Source: Actinomycetes bacterium (GTDB taxonomy: Bacteria > Actinomycetota > Acidimicrobiia > Acidimicrobiales > RAAP-2). Taken from it: 64,000 nucleotides of DNA. Shown piece after piece: positions 8,177 through 17,112 of this stretch; the first letter of the stretch is position 1; the number at the start of each line of letters is the position of its first letter. Under the pieces are notes generated by a model. The model had not been told where the DNA came from. It did not search any database and saw nothing but the letters and a program-made list of their open reading frames with translations. The stretch covers positions 62,001 to 126,000 of the forward strand of contig JAJYYG010000045.1 in the NCBI GenBank assembly GCA_021801235.1. The letters are read 5' to 3'. Made by a program: the position numbers and the translations under genes.

Positions 8177-9010
8177 ATGCCCGACGTTCCCTACACCCAC
8201 GGCCACCACGACAGCGTGCTGCGCTCGCACCGCTGGCGGACCGCCGCCAACTCCGCCGCCTATCTGTTGCCCCACCTCGAACCGGGGCAGTCGCTTCTCG
8301 ACGTGGGGTGCGGTCCCGGAACGATCACCATCGACCTGGCCGAGCGTCTGGCACCCGGACGGGTGGTCGGCGTCGACTCGTCCGACGCGGTGGTCGTCGA
8401 GGCGCGCGCCGCCGCCGACCTGGCACGCGCCGCGGCCGGCCGACCCGGGCTCCTCGACCACCTCACCTTCGAGGTGGGGGACCTGTTCGCTCTCGGCTTC
8501 GAGGACGGCACCTTCGACGTGGTCCACGCCCATCAGGTGCTCCAGCACGTGGGCGACCCGGTGGCCGCGTTGGTGGAGATGGGCCGGGTCTGCCGGCCCG
8601 GGGGGATCGTGGCGGCCCGGGACGCGGACTACCCGGCCATGACCTTCTTCCCGCCGGATCCGGAGCTCGAGCGGGCGCGGCTCGCGTACCAGGCCGCCAC
8701 CGTGGCCAACGGTGCCGACTGCGCGGCCGGCCGGAAGCTCCTGCAGTGGGCGCATCGCGCCGGCTTCGCCACCGTCACGCCCGGCGCCTCGGTCTGGTGC
8801 TTCGCCACGCCGGAGGAGCGGGCGTGGTGGGGTGGCCTGTGGGCGGAGCGGTTCACCCGGTCGGACCTCGCCCGCCAGTTGCTCGCCCAGGGCATCGCCT
8901 CGGACGGGGACCTCGCCAGCTTCGCCGCCGCCTGGCACCGGTGGGCGGCCGACGAGGACGGCTGGTTCGCGGTGCTCCACGGCGAGGTGCTCTGCACCGT
9001 GGCCGGTTGA
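8177..9010 (+). CDS. Class I SAM-dependent methyltransferase
   Basis: A 277-residue methyltransferase. The SAM-binding motif I LLDVGCGPGTITIDLAERL is near residue 37, followed by an acidic residue in GVDSSDAVV (motif II), then FEDGTFDVVHAHQVLQHVGDP (motif IV/V) and the post-motif CRPGGIVAARD. The C-terminal half (FFPPDPELERARLAY onward) probably forms the substrate pocket. The acceptor is unknown; the fold resembles UbiE/small-molecule methyltransferases. The ATG at 8177 sits just after a 16-bp repeat array. It converges on the hydrolase gene, with only 3 bp between the stops. Confidence 0.88.
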   Translation: MPDVPYTHGHHDSVLRSHRWRTAANSAAYLLPHLEPGQSLLDVGCGPGTITIDLAERLAPGRVVGVDSSDAVVVEARAAADLARAAAGRPGLLDHLTFEVGDLFALGFEDGTFDVVHAHQVLQHVGDPVAALVEMGRVCRPGGIVAARDADYPAMTFFPPDPELERARLAYQAATVANGADCAAGRKLLQWAHRAGFATVTPGASVWCFATPEERAWWGGLWAERFTRSDLARQLLAQGIASDGDLASFAAAWHRWAADEDGWFAVLHGEVLCTVAG

Positions 9011-9013
9011 CCG

Positions 9014-9901
9014 TCAGCCCCGGGACTCGAGGGCGGCGGTGACCGCTCCGAGGAACCGCCCGGGTGCCTCGACCATGGGGAAGTGCCCGACCCCGTGGAG
9101 GAGGGTGACCGTGGCATCGGGACGCTCCTGCCGGAGCCGGTCGGTCATCGCCACCAGCGCGATCGGGTCGTCCGCCCCCCAGACGACGCCGAGCGGGGAC
9201 GGGTGGCGCTCGATGGCGCCGGTGAACCGACCCTCGCGCCGGCGCCGCTCCTCGAGGTAGCGGATGGTCCGGGGGAGCAGCGTCTGGCCGCCGTTCCTCA
9301 CCACCAGCTCGACCTGCCCGGCGACCTCTTCGGGGTCCACGGCGGCGTCGGGGCTGAAGGTGGCCACCAGCCCTCGGGCCAGCTGGTCCGGGTCCGGGGG
9401 GGAGCCGTCGGGAAGCCGCCGGTCGGGCAGGGAGGCCAGGAGCTGCTGACCGGCGCTGAGCTGCGCCATCGCCAGGTAGATGCTGCCGTTGGTGAGGACC
9501 CGGCGGGCGATCTCGACCGGCCACCGTCCCTCGGTCTGGCGGGCGAGCAGCTCGCCGCCGACCGTGTCCCCGTAGTCGTGGGTGAGCAGCGCCAGCCGGT
9601 CGAGGTCGAGGGCCTCGGTCAGGGCCACCGCCACGTCGGCCTGCAGATCGACCGTGTGGGCGATGTCCGGCTTGTCCGAGAAGCCGTAGCCGACCAGGTC
9701 GAACAGCACCACCCTCCGGTCGGCGGCCAGCCCGTCGGCGACGAGGTGGAAGTCGAACGACGAGGTGGGGAAGCCGTGGAGCACCAGCAACGGCTCGCGG
9801 CCCGACTCCGACCCGGCGGCGAGGTCGACCACGAAGACCTGGTAACCGCCCAGGTCCATCATCGTGCCCCGCCGCTCCCAGGCATCGGTGGCGAAGGTCA
9901 T
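9014..9901 (-). CDS. Alpha/beta hydrolase of haloalkane dehalogenase/epoxide hydrolase type
   Basis: A 295-residue enzyme. The oxyanion motif HGFPTSSF starts at residue 42. The nucleophile elbow reads LLTHDYGDTVGG, placing an aspartate (D109) where serine hydrolases have Ser; this is the arrangement of haloalkane dehalogenases and epoxide hydrolases. LVGYGFSDKP near 69 is typical of the same group, and HGVGHFPMVEAPGRF near the end supplies the histidine. Its start overlaps the stop of the upstream dienelactone hydrolase-like gene (ATGA), so both are probably made together. The substrate is not predictable. Confidence 0.88.
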   Translation of the reverse strand: MTFATDAWERRGTMMDLGGYQVFVVDLAAGSESGREPLLVLHGFPTSSFDFHLVADGLAADRRVVLFDLVGYGFSDKPDIAHTVDLQADVAVALTEALDLDRLALLTHDYGDTVGGELLARQTEGRWPVEIARRVLTNGSIYLAMAQLSAGQQLLASLPDRRLPDGSPPDPDQLARGLVATFSPDAAVDPEEVAGQVELVVRNGGQTLLPRTIRYLEERRRREGRFTGAIERHPSPLGVVWGADDPIALVAMTDRLRQERPDATVTLLHGVGHFPMVEAPGRFLGAVTAALESRG

Positions 9902-10686
9902 CCGAGGAGGCGGTCGCGGAAGAACCCGAGGACCTGGTCGAGCGCGGCCCGGGTCGGGGTGCCCTCCCGGTCGTCGAGATCGGCGGTGAGCACCGAGTGG
10001 GCGTTCTTCTTGTGCCCGTAGGGATTGCCGGGTGACGAGTCGATCTCCACGCCGATGAACCGGTCGCCGAGCAGCTCGCGCAGATGCGCGAACCGTTCGG
10101 GCGGGCTCGCCTTGTCGCCGGTGAACCGGAGGCCCAGCACGCAGACGCCGGCGTCGGCCCGCGCCGCCACCGCCGCCGTCTCCGCGGCCGAGAGACCGAG
10201 GTCCCGCCGGTTGGCCGCGCTCACCGGCAGTGGCAGCGAGGGCTGGCTCAGCACCGGGGCCACCACCACCTCGTCGAGCATCATGGCGAGCGCGAAGCCG
10301 CCGGTGAAGCACATCCCCACCGCGCCCACCCCGGGGCCGCCGCAGCGGGCGTGCTCCTCGCGGGCGAGGGCACGGAGCCAGGCGGTGACCGGGCTGGACC
10401 GCCCCCGGGCCAGCACGGTGAACTCCCGCGAGATGCAGGCCCGTGCCATCGAGGCGGCGACGTAGCCACCGGAGAAGGGCCGGCCGTCCTCCCCGAAGAG
10501 GTGGGGCACCACCGCCGTGCACCCGACGGCGGCGACCTTGCGGGCGAAGTCGGCCACCTGGGGCGTGATGCCCGGCATCTCACTGATGACGATGACCGCC
10601 GGGCCGTTCCCCATCCGGTAGACAACCTTGGCGTTCCCCTCGAAGGCGAACCGGGTCGTATCGAACCCGTCGAGCGCAGCGACCAT
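9898..10686 (-). CDS. Dienelactone hydrolase family protein
   Basis: A 262-residue alpha/beta hydrolase. The nucleophile motif GMCFTGGFALAM places a cysteine at residue 126, the hallmark of dienelactone hydrolases (GxCxGG). VIVISEMPGITP near 32 and VPHLFGEDGRPF near 60 fit the fold. The family cleaves dienelactones from aromatic breakdown and related esters, but distant members have other substrates. It is the first gene of a two-gene minus-strand operon, coupled by a 4-bp overlap to the second hydrolase. Confidence 0.88.
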   Translation of the reverse strand: MVAALDGFDTTRFAFEGNAKVVYRMGNGPAVIVISEMPGITPQVADFARKVAAVGCTAVVPHLFGEDGRPFSGGYVAASMARACISREFTVLARGRSSPVTAWLRALAREEHARCGGPGVGAVGMCFTGGFALAMMLDEVVVAPVLSQPSLPLPVSAANRRDLGLSAAETAAVAARADAGVCVLGLRFTGDKASPPERFAHLRELLGDRFIGVEIDSSPGNPYGHKKNAHSVLTADLDDREGTPTRAALDQVLGFFRDRLLG

Positions 10687-10695
10687 GGCCAGACG

Positions 10696-11517
10696 CTAGC
10701 GGTCGGCGCCGGGCGGGGGCTTGTCGGAGCAGGGCCCGACCGAGATCGCGGCCAGGACCGGCCGGTGGTCGGATCCCGAGGACGGGCCGACGCTCGAGGA
10801 CACGACGGAGACCGGCCGGGTCACCAGGACGTGGTCGAGCTGGCTGTGTGGCCGGTTCGACGGCCAGCTCCGCCCGCGGACCGCCCGGCGCCATCCGGGC
10901 AACAGCGTGCACACCGCCGGGCCCCAGAGGTTCATGTCCCCCGCCAGCACCGCCGCCCGGTCCGGGGTCGGGAGCACGGCCCGGAGCCGCCGGTACTGGA
11001 CGGGGGACCGTTGGAGAAGGTGCGACATGTGGGTCCCGAAGACCGTCACCGGCCGGCCGGCAACGGTCACGGTCACCTGGAGAACGGCACGCCGGGCGGG
11101 GTCCTTCGGGAGTCGGCCCAGATCGGTGCAGCCCGGCCGGGTGGCGGGGACGCGGGTGAGGAGGGCCAGTCCCCACGTACCGGAGGTCGCCGGACGCTCC
11201 GGGCCGCTCCGCACCCGTCCCGGTCGGGACCCGTCCAGCCGGAGGGTGTCGTGGTGGTGGCGGACCGGTGGGCCCCAGCGGTCGGTGGCGTCGGGATCGG
11301 CGGCGGCCAGCCTGCCGTGGGCCAGACCCACCTCGAGACGGTCGTAGCCGAGCTGCCCGGCCACCAGCGCGGCCAGGCCGGGGGCACCGCCGTCGGGGGT
11401 CCAGGTCTCCTGAAGCACGAGCACGTCCGCGTCGAGCGCCGCACACCCGGCGACCACGTCGAACGGCCGGCCCCACCCGTCGACACCGCAGTGGACGTTG
11501 AAGCTCGCCAGGCTCAC
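10696..11517 (-). CDS. Endonuclease/exonuclease/phosphatase family protein
   Basis: A 273-residue member of the EEP superfamily of metal-dependent phosphoesterases (DNA repair nucleases, sphingomyelinases, inositol phosphatases). It shows the N-terminal LASFNVHCGVDGW with the metal-contact Asn, VLVLQETW with the catalytic Glu, VFGTHMSHL, LAGDMNLWG with Asp/Asn, and the C-terminal SGSDHRPVLA with the catalytic Asp-His. No signal peptide is evident. The GTG start at 11517 was chosen because it sits right before the first strand; no good Shine-Dalgarno is visible. The gene lies 32 bp downstream of the CoA transferase gene. Substrate unknown. Confidence 0.85.
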   Translation of the reverse strand: MSLASFNVHCGVDGWGRPFDVVAGCAALDADVLVLQETWTPDGGAPGLAALVAGQLGYDRLEVGLAHGRLAAADPDATDRWGPPVRHHHDTLRLDGSRPGRVRSGPERPATSGTWGLALLTRVPATRPGCTDLGRLPKDPARRAVLQVTVTVAGRPVTVFGTHMSHLLQRSPVQYRRLRAVLPTPDRAAVLAGDMNLWGPAVCTLLPGWRRAVRGRSWPSNRPHSQLDHVLVTRPVSVVSSSVGPSSGSDHRPVLAAISVGPCSDKPPPGADR

Positions 11518-11549
11518 CCGGTCCGGTCCCCGCCCGGGCGCCACCGTCC

Positions 11550-12851
11550 TCAGTGCCGGCCCAGGGTGGCCGCCGCGGCCTGGAGCTCCCCGCGGAACTC
11601 GGGAGCGGCGATCGCCGCCAGCGCGTAGGCGCGCTCGCGCACGGTGAGACCCGCCAGGTCGGCCGCGCCGTGCTCGGTGACGACCACCCCGACGTGGTGG
11701 CGGGGGGTGGACACCACCGAGCCGGCCGGCAGCTCGGCGACGATGCGGGACCGCAGGTCCCCGTTGACGTTGGCCGTCGATCGCAGGCAGATCAGGGAGT
11801 GGTCCTCGACCCGGAGCTCGGCCCCGGCCACGAAGTCCTCGTGGCCGCCGACCCCCGAGATCTGCTTCCCGTCGATGCTGTCGGCCACCACCTGGCCGTA
11901 GAGGTCGACGCTGAGGGCCCCGTTCACCGAGATGAACTTGCGGTTGCGGGCGATCACGGTGGGGTCGTTCACCGTCTCGACCGGCACGAAGGCGACCCGT
12001 TCGTTGCCGTCCAACCATGAGTAGAGTGCGGCGGAGCCGAGCGCGAACGTGGTCACCGACACGCCGTCGAAGATGCCCTTGGCGTCGTTGGTGACCTTGC
12101 CGGACTCGTGGAGCTCCATCAGGCCGTCGGTGAACATCTCGCTATGGACGCCGTAGCCGCCGCCCGGCCCGGTGGCGAGCTCGTGGGCGACGATGTCGGG
12201 CACCGCGCCGATGCCGATCTGCAGGGTGGCCCCGTCCTCGATGAAACCGCAGGCGATGTCGGCGATGGCGTGGTCGACCTCGTCGGGGGGTGGGTCGGCC
12301 AGGGTGTACGGCTTGCCGTCGGCCTGCACCAGGACGTCGACCAGGTCGAGCGGGAGCGTGTTGGTGTACTCGGGGGGGAGCGAGCAGGTGCGGGGGAGGT
12401 TGGGGTTGACCTCGACGACCAGCAGTCGCTCGGGGTCCCGTCCGGCCAGCAGCAGCTCGTTGTAGGTGGCGCCCAGGTGCAGCGACAGGTTGACCGTGCC
12501 GTCCTCCGGCGGGGCGGCCTGGACGGTCATGATCCGGGGGGCGTAGCGGCGGAGGATGGGGGCGAACTGGCGGAACCCGCCGGGGACCAGCTCGACGTTG
12601 TAGCCCTGCCCCAGCAGGATCCGCTCGGCCGGGCCGAAGAAGCCGGAGCGGTAGGAGACGTGGGGGTTGGTCAGCACCATGTAGTAGCCGAGGAGGAGCG
12701 CCCCGCCCAGGGTGAGGTCCTCCCAGTCGTCCCGACCACCCAGGGCGGTGAGGAACGCGTCCGGGTTGGCCGGGCCGAGGCCGAATCCGATGGTGTCGCG
12801 CGTCCGCACCAGGGCGGCCGCCTCGTCGGGCGTGCAGATCAAGGGTGCCAT
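11550..12851 (-). CDS. Acetyl-CoA hydrolase/transferase family (4-hydroxybutyrate CoA-transferase-like)
   Basis: A 433-residue class I CoA transferase. The catalytic glutamate is probably E238 in YGVHSEMFTDG, and the CoA-binding glycine signature GGHEDFVAGA lies further on. The N-terminal half includes GLGPANPDAF and NLSLHLGATYNELLLAG. Members move CoA between acetyl-CoA and hydroxy or short-chain acids. It is divergent from the F420-type oxidoreductase gene, with 83 bp between the starts. The exact acid substrate cannot be told from sequence. Confidence 0.88.
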   Translation of the reverse strand: MAPLICTPDEAAALVRTRDTIGFGLGPANPDAFLTALGGRDDWEDLTLGGALLLGYYMVLTNPHVSYRSGFFGPAERILLGQGYNVELVPGGFRQFAPILRRYAPRIMTVQAAPPEDGTVNLSLHLGATYNELLLAGRDPERLLVVEVNPNLPRTCSLPPEYTNTLPLDLVDVLVQADGKPYTLADPPPDEVDHAIADIACGFIEDGATLQIGIGAVPDIVAHELATGPGGGYGVHSEMFTDGLMELHESGKVTNDAKGIFDGVSVTTFALGSAALYSWLDGNERVAFVPVETVNDPTVIARNRKFISVNGALSVDLYGQVVADSIDGKQISGVGGHEDFVAGAELRVEDHSLICLRSTANVNGDLRSRIVAELPAGSVVSTPRHHVGVVVTEHGAADLAGLTVRERAYALAAIAAPEFRGELQAAAATLGRH

Positions 12852-12934
12852 GGCAGTCAGTGTGCCACCCGCCGGGGCTCCCCGTAGAGTTGGGACGAGG
12901 GAGCGTCCACCGACGCCGACGACCGGAAGGGCTC

Positions 12935-14011
12935 ATGAAGATCGACACCATGCTCTCGGGGCTGGGCGGCGCCGCGGAGCAGGCCCGCCGGCTCGAGGCG
13001 CTCGGGGTCGACGGTGCCTTCACCTTCGAGGGGCCGCACGACGTCTTCCTGCCACTGGCGGTGGCCGCGGTCGCCACGACCCATCTCGGCCTGACCACCA
13101 ACGTGGCGGTCGCCTTCCCCCGCAACCCGGTGCAGCTGGCCCACCAGGCCTACGACCTCCAGGTCCTGTCCGGGGGGCGCTTCACCCTGGGGCTCGGGAG
13201 CCAGATCCGTGCCCAGGTCGAGCAGCGCTACGGGGTTCCGTTCGACCGGCCCATCGCCCGGATGCGCGACCTGATCGGCGCCCTGCGGGCCGTCTTCGCC
13301 GCCTGGGAGACCGGCGCCCCGCTCGACTACCGGGGCGAGTTCACGTCCCACACCCTCATGCCGCCGATGTTCAACCCTGGTCCCAACCCCTTCGGGCCGC
13401 CGCCGATCGCCCTCGGCGGCCTGGGGCCCCAGATGGTGCGGTTGGCCGCCGAGGTGGCGGACGGGCTGCTGGTCATGCCGTTCAACACCGCCCGGCACTT
13501 CGCCGAGCGGACCCTCCCCGCCGTCGACGAAGGCCTGGCCCGCGGGCGTCGTTTCGCGGGCGACCTCACCATCACCGGCGAGGTGATCGTCTGCTGCGGG
13601 CGCACGGACGCGGAGCTCGAGCGGGCGCGGGAGGCCGGTCGCCGGTTGCTCGCCTTCTACGCGTCGACGCCGTCCTACCGTCCCGTACTCGAGGTGGAGG
13701 GGTGGGGCGACCTGCAGCCGGAGCTCCGGGCGCTCTCGAAGGCGGGTCGGTGGGGGGAGATGCCCGGCCTCGTCGACGACACCGTCCTGTCCACCGTCGC
13801 CGCGGTGGGGACGCCGCCGGAGGTGGCTGCCGACGTGGGTGCCCGGTTCGGGGGGCGGACCGACCGGATCGCGTTCTACCCGCCCTCTCCACTGGGGGAG
13901 GAGACCCTGGGCGAGCTGGTCGCGGCACTCCGGCCCACCGCCCCCGCCGGGTCCGCGTCGCGCGGTCCCCGTCCCACCGACCGCCGTTCGACCGAGGAGG
14001 CACCGCGATGA
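12935..14011 (+). CDS. Luciferase-like (LLM) oxidoreductase, probably coenzyme F420-dependent
   Basis: A 358-residue TIM-barrel oxidoreductase. MKIDTMLSGLGGAAEQARRLEALGVDGAFT at the start, LTTNVAVAFPRNP around residue 55, LSGGRFTLGLGSQIRAQVEQRYG around 85-107, and the later AVGTPPEVAADV match F420-dependent LLM enzymes of actinobacteria. These use reduced F420 to process hydrophobic or xenobiotic substrates. The ATG at 12935 follows GGAAGG. The stop overlaps the next gene start (ATGA), tying it to an alpha/beta hydrolase. F420 use is inferred from family, since no F420 biosynthesis gene is in view. Confidence 0.85.
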   Translation: MKIDTMLSGLGGAAEQARRLEALGVDGAFTFEGPHDVFLPLAVAAVATTHLGLTTNVAVAFPRNPVQLAHQAYDLQVLSGGRFTLGLGSQIRAQVEQRYGVPFDRPIARMRDLIGALRAVFAAWETGAPLDYRGEFTSHTLMPPMFNPGPNPFGPPPIALGGLGPQMVRLAAEVADGLLVMPFNTARHFAERTLPAVDEGLARGRRFAGDLTITGEVIVCCGRTDAELERAREAGRRLLAFYASTPSYRPVLEVEGWGDLQPELRALSKAGRWGEMPGLVDDTVLSTVAAVGTPPEVAADVGARFGGRTDRIAFYPPSPLGEETLGELVAALRPTAPAGSASRGPRPTDRRSTEEAPR

Positions 14012-14928
14012 CCACCGGCTCCCGCCGTGACTACGACGAGTTCTCGATGTTCGAGGAGAACGCGGCCGAGGCCGGCCTGCCGTGGTCGGGGCCGCCGACC
14101 GTGCGGCGGGAGCCGGTGGAGGTGGCCCCCGGGCGCAGGCTCAGCGCGCTGGTGTGGGGGAGTGCCGCTCCCGAGCTCGTGCTGCTTCACGGCGGGGGGC
14201 AGAACGCGCACACCTGGGACACGGTGTCCCTCGCCCTCGGGCGCCCTCTGGTGGCGATCGACCTGCCCGGGCACGGGCACTCCGATTGGCCCGGGGACGA
14301 CCGGGTGCTCGACCCGGCCTCGATGGCGGACGACGTGGCCGTGGCGGTCGAGGCCCTCGCCCCGTCGGCGGCCGCGGTCGTCGGGATGTCGCTCGGCGGG
14401 ATCACCGCCATCGCCCTCGCCACGCGGCACCCGGCCCTGGTGCGCCGGCTGGTGCTGGTGGACATCACGCCCGGGGTGGACCGGGAGAAGAGCTCGGACA
14501 TCGCCGCGTTCCTGTCGGGGCCGGAGACGTTCGCGTCCTTCGACGAGATTCTCGAGCGCACCATCCGGTTCAACCCGACCCGGTCGGAGTCCTCGCTGCG
14601 CCGGGGGGTGCTCCACAACGCGGTGGAGCGTCCCGACGGGACGTGGACCTGGCGGCACCAGCTCGGCCGGCCGGCCGGTGGCGGGGGCTTGCACGTCGTG
14701 CCGACCGGGTTCGGATCGCTGTGGGACGACCTCGGGCGGGTCGGCGTCCCCACCCTGCTCGTCCGGGGGGAACGCTCGCCGGTGGTCGACGACGCGGACG
14801 AGTCGGAGTTCCGTCGCCGCCGTCCCGCCGATCCGGTGGTGCTGGTGGACGGAGCCGGCCACAGCATCCAGGGGGACCGGCCGCTGGAGCTGGCCCGGAT
14901 CATCGAGGAGTTCGTGCCCGGTCCCTGA
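14008..14928 (+). CDS. Alpha/beta hydrolase (serine type)
   Basis: A 306-residue hydrolase. The oxyanion motif LLHGGGQNAHTWD begins near residue 59, IDLPGHGHSDWP near 84, the nucleophile elbow VVGMSLGGITA puts Ser at 128, and GAGHSIQGDRP near the C-terminus carries the catalytic His. The N-terminus (about 40 residues, DEFSMFEENAAEAG) is extra to the core fold. Translationally coupled to the LLM oxidoreductase by a 4-bp overlap, which suggests that the two act on one pathway, the oxidoreductase product being a possible ester or lactone substrate. Confidence 0.87.
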   Translation: MTTGSRRDYDEFSMFEENAAEAGLPWSGPPTVRREPVEVAPGRRLSALVWGSAAPELVLLHGGGQNAHTWDTVSLALGRPLVAIDLPGHGHSDWPGDDRVLDPASMADDVAVAVEALAPSAAAVVGMSLGGITAIALATRHPALVRRLVLVDITPGVDREKSSDIAAFLSGPETFASFDEILERTIRFNPTRSESSLRRGVLHNAVERPDGTWTWRHQLGRPAGGGGLHVVPTGFGSLWDDLGRVGVPTLLVRGERSPVVDDADESEFRRRRPADPVVLVDGAGHSIQGDRPLELARIIEEFVPGP

Positions 14929-14940
14929 CCGGGCGCCGGC

Positions 14941-16848
14941 TCACTCGACGAGCACCTCGACACCCACGTCGGCGCGGGTCCGGCCCTCCTGCGGCCCGCC
15001 GGCCGGCGAGGGGCCGGACCCAGACCCGTCGACCGGCGTGCCCGCCCCGGTGGCGTCTCCCACGTCCGCGCCACCCCGTTCGGTGTAGACGTACTTCCCC
15101 CCGCGGAGCCACGACATCCCGGCGGCGAGCAGGCAGGCGATGACCGCGAAGGCGAAGGCGTCGTGCAGGCCGCTGCGGAAGGGCGCCGAGATGATCGAGG
15201 GGAAGAACGCCCGCCCGAGGAGCACGTGCTGGTTGGCCAGCGGGAGCTGGGCGAGCACCGAGCTGCTCACCAGGTGCTGGACCGGGCTGTAGCCGAGGAA
15301 GGCGGCGAAGAGGGTGGACACCGGCGGGAGGGAGGCGGCGTGCCGGGCCGCCGCCGACGGCACCCCCTGGGCGACCAGTCCCTCGTAGAGCGAATGGGGG
15401 AGGGTGGTGGACAGCCCGATGATCATCAGGGTGAAGAAGATGCCGATGGACAGCACCTGGCCCGAATTCTGGAAGGTCGAGTTCATCCCCGATCCGACCC
15501 CCCGGTGCTGGGTGGGCAGGCTGTTCATCACGCCGGCCCGGTTCGGGGCGGCGAACGCGCCCATGGCCAGGCCGTTGAGGAGCAGCAGCCCGGCGAAGAC
15601 CGGGTAGGAGAAGTCCACGGGCAGCACGTCGAGGAGGGCGAAGGACAGGGCGGCGACGAGCATGCCGCCGGTGGCGAACGGGCGGGAGCCGAAGCGGTCG
15701 GAGAGGATCCCCGACAGCGGCCCGGCGATCAGGAAGCCGGCGGTGAGCGGGAGCAGGTAGATGCCGGCCCACAGTGGGGTCCGGGCGAAGTCGTACCCGT
15801 GGAGGGGCAGCCAGATGCCCTGGAGCCAGATGATCAGCATGAACATCAGGCCGCCGCGTCCGATGGCGGCGAGGAGGCTCGACAGGCTCCCGGCGGTGAA
15901 CGCCCGGATCCGGAAGAGCTGGAGCCGGAACATCGGGTCGGGCGACCGGACCTCGATCAGGCAGAACACCACCAGCAGCGCCACGCCGAGCGACAGGGCC
16001 CCCAGGACGGTCGGGCTCAGCCAGCCCATGGTGCGGCCCCCGTAGGGCTGGATGCCGTAGGTGATCCCCACCATGATCGAGATGAGGCCCAGCGCGAACG
16101 TGATGTTTCCCGGCCAGTCGATGTGGGTGTCGCGCCGGCGGGGAACCTCCCGGAGCTTCTTGTAGGCCCACACCGTGCCGAAGAGCCCGATCGGGACGGA
16201 CACGAGGAAGATCAGCCGCCACTGGATCGGCCCGAGGAGCCCGCCGAGGACGAGCCCGATGAACGAGCCGCTGATCCCTGCGACCTGGTTGATGCCGAGC
16301 GCCATGCCCCGCTGGTGCTCCGGGAAGGCGTCGGTCAGGATCGCCGAGGAGTTGGCGATGAGGAACGACGCCCCGACCCCCTGGAAGATGCGCATCACCA
16401 CCAGGTAGATGGCCGCTCCGGTGCCCGACATCCAGGTGATGCTGAGGAAGAGCGAGAAGAGGGTGTAGATGGCGAAGCCGAGGTTGTACATCTTCACCCG
16501 GCCGAACATGTCGCCGAGTCGCCCGAGGCTCACCACCAGCACGCTGGTGACCACCATGAAGCTGAGGATCATCCAGAGGAGGTAGAAGCTGTTGCCCGGG
16601 AGGAGCGGGTTGATGCCGATCCCCCGGAAGATGTCCGGGAGCGCGATCAACATGATGGAGATGTCGATGGTCGCCATGAGCATCCCGAGCGTCGTGTTGG
16701 ACAGGACGATCCACTTGTAGCGCTCGGACCGCACCGCCGCCGACGGTCCTCCGGACCCGCCGCCCGCTCCCGTGGCGATCCCCCGGGGGACGTCCGACCC
16801 GGTGCCGCCCGCCCCCGTCGCGGCTACCCGTGCGTTCCCGTGCGTCAT
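14941..16848 (-). CDS. MFS transporter, DHA2 (14-helix drug:H+ antiporter) family
   Basis: A 635-residue inner-membrane exporter. The motif GRLGDMFGRVKMYN (motif A) and RIFQGVGASFLIANSSAILTDAFP (motif C region) are present. About 14 hydrophobic helices can be counted, with a long C-terminal cytosolic tail (about 60 residues, glycine/aspartate-rich). An insertion near residues 455-525, before the last helix pair, makes it longer than usual DHA2 proteins. The ATG at 16848 (MTHGNARV) was chosen over an upstream one because the N-terminus is already long and unstructured. An inverted repeat CGTTA/TAACG lies 100 bp upstream. It converges on the hydrolase gene with 12 bp between stops. Substrate unknown. 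Confidence 0.88.
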   Translation of the reverse strand: MTHGNARVAATGAGGTGSDVPRGIATGAGGGSGGPSAAVRSERYKWIVLSNTTLGMLMATIDISIMLIALPDIFRGIGINPLLPGNSFYLLWMILSFMVVTSVLVVSLGRLGDMFGRVKMYNLGFAIYTLFSLFLSITWMSGTGAAIYLVVMRIFQGVGASFLIANSSAILTDAFPEHQRGMALGINQVAGISGSFIGLVLGGLLGPIQWRLIFLVSVPIGLFGTVWAYKKLREVPRRRDTHIDWPGNITFALGLISIMVGITYGIQPYGGRTMGWLSPTVLGALSLGVALLVVFCLIEVRSPDPMFRLQLFRIRAFTAGSLSSLLAAIGRGGLMFMLIIWLQGIWLPLHGYDFARTPLWAGIYLLPLTAGFLIAGPLSGILSDRFGSRPFATGGMLVAALSFALLDVLPVDFSYPVFAGLLLLNGLAMGAFAAPNRAGVMNSLPTQHRGVGSGMNSTFQNSGQVLSIGIFFTLMIIGLSTTLPHSLYEGLVAQGVPSAAARHAASLPPVSTLFAAFLGYSPVQHLVSSSVLAQLPLANQHVLLGRAFFPSIISAPFRSGLHDAFAFAVIACLLAAGMSWLRGGKYVYTERGGADVGDATGAGTPVDGSGSGPSPAGGPQEGRTRADVGVEVLVE

Positions 16849-16947
16849 GTGTCCCAACCTCCGAGCCTGCGTCCGACCGACGGCCTCCGGTGTCCGGGTC
16901 CCCCGGAGACCTCGCCTCCGGTGGCTACCCGCGTCCACAGTATCATT

Positions 16948-16964
16948 CGTTACCGCAACTAACG
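16948..16964. promoter_or_regulatory. Inverted repeat upstream of the MFS exporter gene
   Basis: CGTTA at 16948-16952 and TAACG at 16960-16964 form an inverted repeat with a 7-bp centre, inside an unusually AT-rich stretch (16941-16969, flanked by TATCATT and ATATTC). Position and form suit an operator for a TetR- or MarR-type repressor of the exporter, though no such gene is adjacent. The rest of the 16849-17112 spacer shows only GC-rich sequence. Confidence 0.45.
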
Positions 16965-17112
16965 ATATTCGGGCACAAAGGATCCCGTCCGGGCGACCGG
17001 ACGCCCGTCCCGAGCGTGGTGTCGGCGGCCGCCCCGGTCATCGCGGCCGCCCCGGCACCTCTGTCCGCCCCGGTCATCGCGACCACCGGGTGAGGCATCC
17101 CTCACCGGAAAC

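Noticed and set aside
15163-16962. 599-codon plus-strand frame opposite the MFS gene
   Set aside because: Extremely Glu/Asp/His/Arg-rich antisense frame without domains; the minus strand encodes a clear 14-helix transporter.
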